Assembly (NCBI GenBank): GCA_031255315.1
Contig: JAIRSS010000199.1
Span: 1-13,086, forward strand
Length of the DNA: 13,086 nt
Direction of reading: 5' to 3'
From: Spirochaetaceae bacterium
GTDB taxonomy: Bacteria; Spirochaetota; Spirochaetia; Treponematales; Breznakiellaceae
Made by a program: the position numbers and the translations under genes
The notes under the pieces: model-generated
Seen by the model: the letters and a program-made list of their open reading frames with translations, nothing else
Databases searched by the model: none
What the model was told of the DNA's origin: nothing
Shown here: piece by piece, positions 1 to 6,050 of the stretch
Layout: every line of letters starts with the position of its first letter
How positions within the stretch are numbered: the stretch's first letter is position 1

Positions 1-29
1 ATTAATAGGTTATAATGTAAAAACAAGGT

Positions 30-262
30 ATGATAAATATAGTTGATCCAAAATAATCAGAGAAAAGGCATTGGAATTACATTATGAAGATTGCAGTTTA
101 TTTGAAGCTTGGCCAACAAACAAAGACAAAAAAATTGCAAAAGATGTCTGAAATCCTGCAATACAAAATCGTACGGTTGACACAATGCATGGTTATTGGG
201 ATTCTTATTGGCAAATACCTTGGTTTTATTCTTGAATTTTTGAAACAATTTGAATATCATAG
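30..262 (+). pseudogene. decayed small ORF, function unknown
   Basis: Translating from the ATG at 30 gives MINIVDPK and then a stop. Shifting to the frame that starts at 47 lets the protein continue plausibly (KIIREKALELHYEDCSLFEAW...) up to a TGA at 149. The same frame continues after that TGA (NPAIQNRTVDTMHGYWDSYW...) until further TGA codons at 233 and 251 and a TAG at 260. One lost A in the run at 50-53, plus nonsense changes, would explain this. A TATAAT at 11-16 lies upstream. I do not recognise the family. An alternative ORF in another frame (84-305) is hydrophobic only because the DNA is AT-rich, and I do not favour it. From 263 to 425 I see no gene, only AT-rich sequence. The assignment as one broken gene is inference. 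Confidence 0.3.
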
Positions 263-425
263 TGTTTCTATCCCCATCGCGATACTTATATGGTTTATCC
301 AATGATGCTTAAAGTTGATTTTCAAAGCATAAAAAATGTTGGAAAGACACCTAATTGCAAATAATACTATAAAATGGTTCAATGAATAGAATTATGGAAA
401 AATTGTATGGCAAAATAGCGAATAG

Positions 426-454
426 TTGACAAATTATATTTTATAGCTTATACT
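426..454 (+). promoter_or_regulatory. sigma70-type promoter for the 503 gene
   Basis: A perfect TTGACA (426-431) and a TATACT (449-454) are separated by 17 bases. Transcription would start near 461, leaving a leader of about 40 bases. A strong AGGAGG (491-496) sits 6 bases before the ATG at 503. Confidence 0.7.
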
Positions 455-502
455 TATGATTGGTTCAGAAATGATTTATCTTGATTATATAGGAGGAACA
501 TA

Positions 503-964
503 ATGGTACATGAAATTAGCATTTCAGTGATTCGTAAAGAAGCTGAAGAACTTTATCGTAACGGTGATTTCTATTGCTCGGAAGCAATAGTATACACAAT
601 CCGCCACCAGATTGACCCGAAAATGCCCGTAGAGGTAATCAGTATGGCATCAGGATTTCCTGTTGGAGTTGGCGGTTCTCTCTGTATGTGCGGTGCTGTA
701 TCGGGCGGCATAATGTGTCTTGGATACTTTTTTGGAAGGACACAACCCAAAGATGATAAGGTTAATAAAGCAATGGCTCTTTCAAAGGAATTGCACGGCG
801 TTTTTACCGGAAACCATAAAGTTGCGTGCTGCAAAATTTTAACAAAGGGTATGGAAATGGGATCCCCTGTACACATGGAACAATGTATTTCATTTACCGG
901 TGAGGTTGCGGTAAAAACGGCAGAAATCATCGGAAGAGAGTTAGAATTAGTTATGATAAGCTAA
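503..964 (+). CDS. C_GCAxxG_C_C family protein (putative redox-active, cysteine-rich)
   Basis: This 153-residue protein has the pattern of the C_GCAxxG_C_C family, small bacterial proteins annotated as putatively redox-active. Their biochemical role is not established. Visible family features are an N-terminal helical segment with Cys25 in FYCSEAIV, a Gly-rich stretch leading to CMCGAVSGGIMC (Cys61, Cys63, Cys72), then VACC (Cys109, Cys110) and Cys128. The spacing suggests metal or disulfide chemistry (inference). No signal peptide or membrane anchor is evident, so it is probably cytoplasmic. The start is set by AGGAGG at 491-496, and the gene has its own promoter. It is far more AT-rich than the genes beyond 1700 and is followed within 50 bases by an attC-like element. 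That is how an integron cassette gene would lie. Confidence 0.75.
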   Translation: MVHEISISVIRKEAEELYRNGDFYCSEAIVYTIRHQIDPKMPVEVISMASGFPVGVGGSLCMCGAVSGGIMCLGYFFGRTQPKDDKVNKAMALSKELHGVFTGNHKVACCKILTKGMEMGSPVHMEQCISFTGEVAVKTAEIIGRELELVMIS

Positions 965-1013
965 AAATGTTTTAGGAATTAAAATTTAAAAAAATGGTGA
1001 AAAAACAACGGCC

Positions 1014-1119
1014 CATAACAGGACTGTTTACGCTTCGCCGCTAAAGCGACTCGGCCTACGGTTTTGTTAGGTCGGCTGCGCCTCCCACGCAAAACGTCGT
1101 AAACAGCCGGAACGTTATG
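1014..1119 (+). other. attC-like integron recombination site
   Basis: A GC-rich, self-complementary block lies between two AT-rich ORFs. The outer arms are CATAAC (1014-1019) and GTTATG (1114-1119). Inside them CTGTTTACG (1024-1032) pairs perfectly with CGTAAACAG (1098-1106). The two arms are separated by unequal spacers: 4 bases on the left, 7 on the right. That asymmetry is typical of attC sites. The centre can fold further (CGC TAAA GCG near 1040-1048; GGCCTA with TAGGTC around 1053-1073). The right-hand core GTTATGT departs from the GTTRRRY consensus at one base. The overall look matches what I recall of treponemal attC sites, but I cannot verify this. A simple transcription terminator is less likely because no T-tract follows. 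Confidence 0.6.
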
Positions 1120-1138
1120 TGTAATTTGGCCTAAACGG

Positions 1139-1167
1139 TTGACAAATTTATTTAAATAATATATCCT
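1139..1167 (+). promoter_or_regulatory. promoter for the SH3-like gene remnant
   Basis: TTGACA lies at 1139-1144. Possible -10 boxes are TATCCT at 1162-1167 (17-base spacer) or TATATC at 1160-1165 (15-base spacer). The sequence GTTGACAAATT at 1138-1148 is identical to that at 425-435 upstream of the other AT-rich gene. With the 17-base spacer, transcription would begin almost at the Shine-Dalgarno AGGAGG (1174-1179), so the exact -10 is uncertain. Confidence 0.4.
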
Positions 1168-1184
1168 AAAAATAGGAGGACAGA

Positions 1185-1524
1185 ATGTATAATAAATTGG
1201 GAAGGAGCATTTATATAGTAATTATCCTACTAACTATTTTAAATAAAAACATCGCAGCACAAACAAATGATATAAAAATGTACGTAGATTCAATAGAAGG
1301 TCTTCGAGTCAGAAAATCACCAATGCAGGGTGGGTTTTTGGCGGATTGAAGGGAACAAAATAGTTTTAGAACTCGTTGAGGGTGATGATACGGGAGTTGA
1401 AAATCAATCTATTATAGGTGAGTATGATTTTCGCTTTTTGGATAAAAATACATTAAAAATAAAAGGAGATGCTTTTATTCGATTTAATTATGCCGAATAT
1501 AGAAAAAATGGATATAAATTTTGA
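1185..1524 (+). pseudogene. broken secreted SH3-like protein gene
   Basis: ATG at 1185 follows AGGAGG (1174-1179). It encodes a signal-peptide-like N-terminus (positive start, then IVIILLTIL, then a small-residue cleavage region near NIAAQ) and YVDSIEGLRVRKSP, the typical opening of treponemal SH3-like domains, then stops at 1347-1349. Pieces of the rest survive in other frames. GWVFGGL, a characteristic end of such a domain, is read in the frame of 1328-1348. A C-terminal part beginning GFWRIEGNKIVLEL is open from 1330 to the TGA at 1522-1524. About 40 residues normally found between the RxSP motif and GWVFGG are missing. Three consecutive family segments in three frames show internal deletions, not a small intact gene. 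The family call rests on motif recognition. Confidence 0.6.
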
Positions 1525-1643
1525 AAAAACATTCCAACCCCATTTTGCCAGCCCTGGCCGCGTTCCGTAGGAACGATGCTGCGCAAAAATCCCGATTAAC
1601 CGGCGTGATGCGAACCTTCGGTCCAGAAGCATATCCCCTTTCC
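1525..1643. other. intergenic segment with two hairpins at the composition boundary
   Basis: The base composition switches here from AT-rich to GC-rich. Two perfect inverted repeats are visible: GCCAG/CTGGC (1547-1551 and 1554-1558) and CGTTCC-GTA-GGAACG (1561-1575). Neither is followed by a T-tract, so neither is a clear terminator. No coding sequence is convincing. Confidence 0.4.
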
Positions 1644-1673
1644 TTGATTATTACGACAGGTTTCAGGTAAAAT
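1644..1673 (+). promoter_or_regulatory. possible promoter of tsaD
   Basis: TTGATT (1644-1649) and TAAAAT (1668-1673) are 18 bases apart, placing a start near 1680 and a leader of about 30 bases before the ATG at 1709. The -10 box overlaps the inverted recombination-core-like sequence at 1670-1684. Confidence 0.4.
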
Positions 1674-1684
1674 TACGCATAACG
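1670..1684 (-). repeat. inverted copy of the attC-like right end
   Basis: Read on the minus strand this is CGTTATGCGTAATTT. It matches the right end of the attC-like element, CGTTATGTGTAATTT (1113-1127), at 14 of 15 bases. No GC-rich foldable body adjoins it, so only a half-site is present. It could mark the edge of the cassette region, or be chance in AT-rich DNA. Confidence 0.4.
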
Positions 1685-1708
1685 TCCTAAAAATGAAGGT
1701 TTATTACT

Positions 1709-2761
1709 ATGAAGATTTTGGGGATTGAGTCTTCCTGCGATGAGTGCGCGGCGGCGGTAGTCGTAGACGGGCGGGAAGTTCTGTCCAACGTGGTGGCTAC
1801 TCAGATTCCCATACACGCGGCCTACAACGGAGTCGTCCCGGAGTTGGCGAGCCGTATGCACACGGAATGGATCCTGGACGTAGTTGGGAATGCTTTGGCA
1901 AACGCCGGCCTGAAGCCCGGAGATATAGACGGAGTAGCCGCTACGGCCCAGCCGGGGCTCCTGGGTTCTCTTCTGGTAGGGCTGAATTTCGCCAAGGCGT
2001 TTGCCTGGGCCCGGGACCTGCCCTTTATTGCGGTGGACCACATGCTGGCCCATCTCTACGCGCCCCGCCTTGCCGCGCCGGGGCGGACGGATATACAGCC
2101 TGAGGCGTATCCTTTCCTTGGACTCCTGGTATCCGGGGGACACAGTATCATCTGCCGGGCGGACAATTTTGACTGCGTCGCCGTTCTGGGAACCACTATT
2201 GACGACGCCGTAGGGGAAGCTTTCGACAAGGTATCCAAACATTATGGCTTTGGGTATCCGGGAGGGGCGGCAATCGACAAATTGGCGGAGACCGGCGACA
2301 GCGAGGCGTTTCGTTTTCCCCTGCCAAACCTGTATAAAAAACATAATGGTTCAAACCATCGCTGCGACCTTTCGTATTCGGGACTCAAGACGGCGGTTAT
2401 AAACCAACTGGAACAGTTCCGGGTCAAGCCCTCATGCGGGGAACATGAAGCGGCGAATATTGCCGCCTCTTTTCAGAAAACGGCGGTAGAAATATTGCTG
2501 CGGGGTCTTTTTCGGGCTGTGGAGGACACCGGGCTTACCACCGTAGTTGCGGGAGGCGGAGCGGCGGCTAACTCCTTACTGCGGTCCCGCCTTGCGGAGC
2601 GGGAGGATATTCGCTGCATCTTTCCTCCCCCGGAATTCTGCGGGGATAACGGCGCCATGATCGCAGGGCTTGGATACCAATACCTGTCACGGGGGGACCG
2701 TTCCCCTCTCTCCGTTACCGCTTCCGCCAGGGTAAAAGTCTTCCAACGGAAGTATCTATAA
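1709..2761 (+). CDS. tsaD: TsaD, tRNA N6-threonylcarbamoyladenosine transferase subunit
   Basis: TsaD (formerly Gcp/YgjD) transfers the threonylcarbamoyl group from TC-AMP to A37 of ANN-decoding tRNAs, working with TsaB and TsaE in the cytoplasm. The protein has 350 residues, a normal bacterial length. Visible ASKHA-fold landmarks are GIESSCDECAAAVV (residues 5-18), VVPELASR (42-49), the metal-binding His pair in VDHMLAHLYA (His111, His115), LLVSGGHS (129-136), GTTIDDAVGEAFDK (161-174), SYSGLKTAV (222-230), AGGGAAANSLL (281-291) and CGDNGAMIAG with the third metal ligand Asp313. The start is the ATG at 1709, after a weak GAAGG at 1695-1699. It is followed 28 bases later by the PhnP-like gene in the same direction. 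It is the first clearly chromosomal gene after the AT-rich accessory segment. Confidence 0.96.
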   Translation: MKILGIESSCDECAAAVVVDGREVLSNVVATQIPIHAAYNGVVPELASRMHTEWILDVVGNALANAGLKPGDIDGVAATAQPGLLGSLLVGLNFAKAFAWARDLPFIAVDHMLAHLYAPRLAAPGRTDIQPEAYPFLGLLVSGGHSIICRADNFDCVAVLGTTIDDAVGEAFDKVSKHYGFGYPGGAAIDKLAETGDSEAFRFPLPNLYKKHNGSNHRCDLSYSGLKTAVINQLEQFRVKPSCGEHEAANIAASFQKTAVEILLRGLFRAVEDTGLTTVVAGGGAAANSLLRSRLAEREDIRCIFPPPEFCGDNGAMIAGLGYQYLSRGDRSPLSVTASARVKVFQRKYL

Positions 2762-2777
2762 ACCCGGCGTTTTTGGG

Positions 2778-2783
2778 TATAGT
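2778..2783 (+). promoter_or_regulatory. -10 box placed for a leaderless transcript
   Basis: TATAGT ends 6 bases before the ATG at 2790, and no Shine-Dalgarno sequence is visible upstream of that ATG. This geometry would put the first transcribed base at the start codon. No good -35 box is seen. Confidence 0.35.
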
Positions 2784-2789
2784 ATTCCC

Positions 2790-3605
2790 ATGCGGTTAAT
2801 CATTCTGGGGTCCGGCACCTCTAACGGGGTTCCCGCCATAGGCTGCGGCTGTCCGGTTTGCCGGTCCACCGATTACCGGGACCGGCGTATGCGGGCCTCC
2901 CTCTACATCATGGGAGATGGGGGAGAGCGGCTTGTGATTGATACGGGTCCTGAATTCAGGCTTCAGGCGCTCAGAGCGAACATTACCCGCTTGGACGCGG
3001 TGTTTCTGACCCATCCCCACGCCGACCACCTGCACGGTCTTGATGATATACGTTCCCTGACATGGGAACGCCCTATCCCGGTATACGGGAATCACTGTAC
3101 TATTGAAGAATTGAAAGAACGGTTTTCCTATATTTTCAAGCAAACCCAGCCGGGCGGCGGCAAACCCCGCATCCTCCCGGAAGCGACCGCCGGGGACCTA
3201 CATATAGGCCGCCTCACGATTACCCCCATACCGGTAAAACATGGGGTTCTGGATATTCTGGGCTGGAAGCTCACCGAACAAGGGACGCCCGGCGCGGCGG
3301 TCTACCTGACCGACGCCAGCGCCCTTCCCGCTCCGTCCCGCAGCCTAATATCCCGCCCTGAAATCCTCATCATCGGCGCGTTGAGAGCGGAGCCGCATCC
3401 AACCCACTTCTCTTTTGACGAGGCTCTGGAAACAGCGGCGGAAATACAAGCCCGGCGGGTATACGTAACCCACCTGGCCCATAACAACAGCCACACCGCA
3501 ATTGAAGAATATTGTGTGAATTTTCAGGAAAAACGAAGATTAACGGGTGTTTTTATGGGACCCGCGTATGACGGCTTAGAACTAGAACTTACACCTTCTT
3601 CGTGA
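2790..3605 (+). CDS. PhnP-like metallo-beta-lactamase-fold hydrolase
   Basis: This is a 271-residue member of the PhnP-type branch of the metallo-beta-lactamase superfamily. Members cleave phosphodiesters such as cyclic ribose phosphates, but many remain unassigned. The N-terminus has the PhnP-like structural zinc motif GCGCPVC (Cys19, Cys21, Cys24). The active-site signature THPHADH gives His75, His77, Asp79 and His80. Further metal ligands are likely His151 (PVKHG), Asp175 (YLTDAS) and His228 (VTHLAH), with a second His-rich patch at 231-235. No phosphonate (phn) genes are nearby, so a C-P lyase role is not supported. A general cyclic-phosphodiesterase role is possible. The ATG has no SD but a -10-like TATAGT just upstream. 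The gene ends inside the 3' end of rpmB on the opposite strand. Confidence 0.85.
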   Translation: MRLIILGSGTSNGVPAIGCGCPVCRSTDYRDRRMRASLYIMGDGGERLVIDTGPEFRLQALRANITRLDAVFLTHPHADHLHGLDDIRSLTWERPIPVYGNHCTIEELKERFSYIFKQTQPGGGKPRILPEATAGDLHIGRLTITPIPVKHGVLDILGWKLTEQGTPGAAVYLTDASALPAPSRSLISRPEILIIGALRAEPHPTHFSFDEALETAAEIQARRVYVTHLAHNNSHTAIEEYCVNFQEKRRLTGVFMGPAYDGLELELTPSS

Positions 3606-3780
3606 TAAAATCACTTTTGAGACACCGAGTGCAAATCTTTAGGGTAACGGTCGTCCCTTTCACTTCGGTTTTTATCTTCTTCAGATTCGGCTTCCACGTG
3701 CGGCGGGTATGATTCTTCGCGTGGCTCACCGAATTTCCGGTAATCGTGTGCTTCCCACAAATATCGCAAGTCCGTGACAT
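3589..3780 (-). CDS. rpmB: 50S ribosomal protein L28
   Basis: This 63-residue protein begins with [10 protein letters not shown] and contains [15 protein letters not shown], the hallmark of L28, a small protein of the large ribosomal subunit. Two CxxC pairs (Cys5/Cys8 and Cys50/Cys53) form the zinc-ribbon version of L28, so it is a zinc-containing (C+) form. The start is supported by AAGGAAGG a few bases upstream on the minus strand. Its last 17 bases overlap the end of the convergent hydrolase gene. It has its own promoter and is probably transcribed separately from the ABC operon that ends about 217 bases upstream. Confidence 0.95.
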   Translation of the reverse strand: MSRTCDICGKHTITGNSVSHAKNHTRRTWKPNLKKIKTEVKGTTVTLKICTRCLKSDFITKKV

Positions 3781-3836
3781 AATAAACCTTCCTTAATAAT
3801 TTTCCTTTCAGAGTTGTTTCACTCACAAGAGGCCAT

Positions 3837-3865
3837 AGTCTAGCAAGAGGTGAAAAAAATGTAAA
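3837..3865 (-). promoter_or_regulatory. probable promoter of rpmB
   Basis: On the minus strand TTTACA (3865-3860) and TAGACT (3842-3837) are separated by 17 bases that include a T7 run. A start near 3830 leaves a leader of about 50 bases to the rpmB ATG. The -10 box is only moderately good. Confidence 0.45.
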
Positions 3866-3996
3866 GCTGCCGCGGCGCCTCCGGCCAGGGTATAGTGCTT
3901 CTACCGGGTTTCGAACCGCATCAGGCAGCCGGCGGCATATGAGTACGCCTGCCTTTCTATCTTGGATTCCGGCTCGTGAATCCGTCCATCCGCTGT

Positions 3997-4908
3997 TCAC
4001 TTCCCCGCGTCATAGGGCTGGCCGACGGCCTTGGGGGAGTAGTCTTTTCCGCTGAACAGTATCAGGGTTATCACGGTGATTCCATAGGGAAGGGCGTTAA
4101 AGAATTCCGCCGGGAGGAACTTGAGTCCTGTGATGTTGACGATGTTCACGGCCAGCGCGGAGGATGCGCCGAAAAGAACGGACGCTCCCAGTATACCCCG
4201 TGGAAGCCAGCGGCCAAAGGAGACCGCCGCCAGGGCGATAAAGCCTTTGCCGTTGATAGTCGTTACCGTGTACTGGATGTCCTGGGTCAGGACGATGCAC
4301 CCTCCCGCCAGGCCCGCCAGGGCCCCGGAGATGAGTACCGCCCAGTACCGGATACCCAGGACGTTCACCCCGGCGGCGGCGGCGGCCTGGGGATGTTCGC
4401 CGCAGGCGCGGAGACGGAAACCCCAGGGCCGTTTGTAGAGGACGAACCACGAGGCGGCCAGGATGACGAGGCTGAGCCAGGCGGTAGGATAGACGCCGCC
4501 GAAACCGGCCCTCATACCCATGTGATAGTTCTGAGTGCGATCCATTCCGAAGATGAGTTGGCAGAAGAATACGGTGATTCCGTTCGCTAGAAGGTTGACG
4601 CCCGTGCCGGAGACTACCTGATCGGCCCGGAGGGTAATGGCGGCAAACGCGTGTATCAGGGAAAAGAGGCAGCCAACGAAGGAGGCCAGAAACAACGCCA
4701 GAGGAATGGAAAAACTGATGGAACTTTCCAGCAGCACATGGGCGGCGGCGGCGGTCATGGCCCCGAAAACCATAAGCCCCTCCAGGGCGATGTTCACTAC
4801 CCCCGCCTTCTCGCAGATCATCCCTCCGGCGGCGGCGATAAGGATGGGGGCGGCGATCATGGCTGTTGAGGGAAGCATGTTCCCCGCAGCCCGCAAAAAT
4901 TCGTTCAT
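3997..4908 (-). CDS. ABC transporter permease, BMP/nucleoside type (second permease)
   Basis: This integral membrane permease has 303 residues from the chosen start. It belongs to the NupQ/YufQ-like branch (BPD_transp_2 superfamily) that pairs with BMP-type binding proteins. Hydrophobic helices run through most of its length. Family-typical stretches include EKAGVVNIALEGLMVFGA near the N-terminus, RADQVVSGTGVNLLANGIT, RACGEHPQAAAAAGVNV and SGALAGLAGG. The start is the ATG at 4908-4906, which overlaps the TGA stop of the upstream permease in an ATGA arrangement, implying translational coupling. An upstream in-frame ATG at 4950 lies inside that gene and adds only low-complexity residues. It is the last gene of the four-gene operon. 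No clear terminator follows. Confidence 0.9.
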   Translation of the reverse strand: MNEFLRAAGNMLPSTAMIAAPILIAAAGGMICEKAGVVNIALEGLMVFGAMTAAAAHVLLESSISFSIPLALFLASFVGCLFSLIHAFAAITLRADQVVSGTGVNLLANGITVFFCQLIFGMDRTQNYHMGMRAGFGGVYPTAWLSLVILAASWFVLYKRPWGFRLRACGEHPQAAAAAGVNVLGIRYWAVLISGALAGLAGGCIVLTQDIQYTVTTINGKGFIALAAVSFGRWLPRGILGASVLFGASSALAVNIVNITGLKFLPAEFFNALPYGITVITLILFSGKDYSPKAVGQPYDAGK

Positions 4909-6038
4909 CTCTGTTCCCCCCCCCGACGCGCCCTTTCCGTGCGCCGCCAATCCGTGATGATCCGTATCCCCCCGCGGAGAGATATAAATACTACAACCAG
5001 CCCCACTATAATCGAGGCGATCTCTTTGGGTATCTGCCGGGACTGCATCAGGGGCTGGGCGGATTTGAGCATACCAAAGAGGAGGCCCGCAAGGACGCAG
5101 CCCCCGGCGGCGCTGTTCCCCACCAGGGCCACGGCTATGCCGTCAAAGCCGTACCCGTCCTGAACCGCCAGAACCCGCCCCGCGGGAAAGACCCCCAGGG
5201 AAACCACCGCCCCGGCCAGGCCCGCAAAGGCCCCGGAAACAGCCATGGAAGCGATAATGGCGGCGTTCACGTTAATGCCGCCGCAGCGGGCGGCGTCCCG
5301 GTTGAAGCCTGTGGCCCGCAGGGAATAGCCGAACCGGGTCTTCCCCATGATGAACCAATAAAAGACCGCCGCCGCCAGCGTAAGGTACAGGCCGTAGTTA
5401 AGCCGGGAACCGTTGGTCAGAGATGCGAGCAGGGGGCTGGCAAGCCGGGCGGTTTGGGGAAAATCCGGGGTCCTGAAGGTATTGGCGCCGGGAATCATCA
5501 AGGTAAAAAACCGGGAAAGGTATTGGGCTATGTAGTTTAGCATGATAGTGGCCACCACTTCGGACACGTTGAACCGGGCCTTGAGGAAACCCGCAACGCC
5601 GCCCCAGGCCACCCCGGCGACGACGCCGGCCAGCACAGCCAGCGCCCAGTGGAATACCGGGATCTGGGGACCGTAGATGGCCGCAAACTGGGCGGCGGTA
5701 AGACCGGCGGCGTACTGGCCTTCCGCGCCGATATTGAACAGCCCCGTCCGGGAGGCAAAGCCCATGGAAAGGCCGCAGAGGATGAGGGGGACGGCGCTCA
5801 CCAGCCATTCCCCCACATAGCGCATGTTGTGAGTCCCCCGCGTCAGGTCCCACCCGGAAACCACCTGGAACAGGGCGGAATACATCCCGGCGGGATTCCT
5901 GCCCACCAGGAGAATCAGGACCGTCGCCGCAAGAAACCCCAGGGCCACCACGCCTGCGGAAAGGAAGGCGTTAGACCGGGTAAAAACATCTAAAAGCATA
6001 CCCCGGACGCGGACCGGAGGCCGCGGTTGTTTAGTCAT
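4905..6038 (-). CDS. ABC transporter permease, BMP/nucleoside type (first permease)
   Basis: This 377-residue multi-spanning permease is of the NupP/YufP type. It forms the transmembrane channel of a nucleoside-type importer with the other permease. Recognisable stretches are NPAGMYSALF after the first helix, FASRTGLFNIGAEGQYAAG, FNVSEVVATIMLNYIA (the coupling-region type motif), RATGFNRDAARCGGINV and SGAFAGLAGA. The C-terminus is a short basic tail (DWRRTERARRGGEQR) encoded across a G9 tract. The ATG at 6038 has a GGGAGA Shine-Dalgarno, and only 12 bases separate it from the ATPase stop. It overlaps the next permease by 4 bases. Confidence 0.92.
   Translation of the reverse strand: MTKQPRPPVRVRGMLLDVFTRSNAFLSAGVVALGFLAATVLILLVGRNPAGMYSALFQVVSGWDLTRGTHNMRYVGEWLVSAVPLILCGLSMGFASRTGLFNIGAEGQYAAGLTAAQFAAIYGPQIPVFHWALAVLAGVVAGVAWGGVAGFLKARFNVSEVVATIMLNYIAQYLSRFFTLMIPGANTFRTPDFPQTARLASPLLASLTNGSRLNYGLYLTLAAAVFYWFIMGKTRFGYSLRATGFNRDAARCGGINVNAAIIASMAVSGAFAGLAGAVVSLGVFPAGRVLAVQDGYGFDGIAVALVGNSAAGGCVLAGLLFGMLKSAQPLMQSRQIPKEIASIIVGLVVVFISLRGGIRIITDWRRTERARRGGEQR
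4916..4924 (-). repeat. G9 homopolymer at the permease-permease junction
   Basis: Nine consecutive Gs on the coding strand lie within the last codons of the first permease, 8 to 16 bases before the start codon of the second. The tract occupies the position where the Shine-Dalgarno sequence of the second permease would be. Length change by slippage would frameshift the tail of the first permease and break the 4-base overlap. Confidence 0.6.
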
Positions 6039-6050
6039 GGAAATCTCCCA

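Noticed and set aside
30..262. Alternative genetic code (TGA read as Trp) in the decayed ORF
   Set aside because: A one-base frameshift and a TAG are also needed, TGG is used alongside, and neighbouring genes use TGA as a normal stop.
84..305. 73-residue hydrophobic ORF on the plus strand
   Set aside because: No SD. Its hydrophobic character comes from AT-rich codons read out of frame, and another frame looks more protein-like.
571..930. 119-residue ORF on the minus strand opposite the cysteine-rich gene
   Set aside because: It is a mirror of a well-supported plus-strand gene with SD and promoter, and has no family resemblance.
3900..3945. tRNA-like T-loop sequence around GGTTTCGAACC
   Set aside because: Flanking bases do not form a 5-bp T-stem, and no acceptor, D or anticodon arms fit on either strand.
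3611..4000. 129-residue minus-strand ORF covering rpmB and upstream
   Set aside because: rpmB is certain in another frame. The rest is Arg-rich out-of-frame translation.
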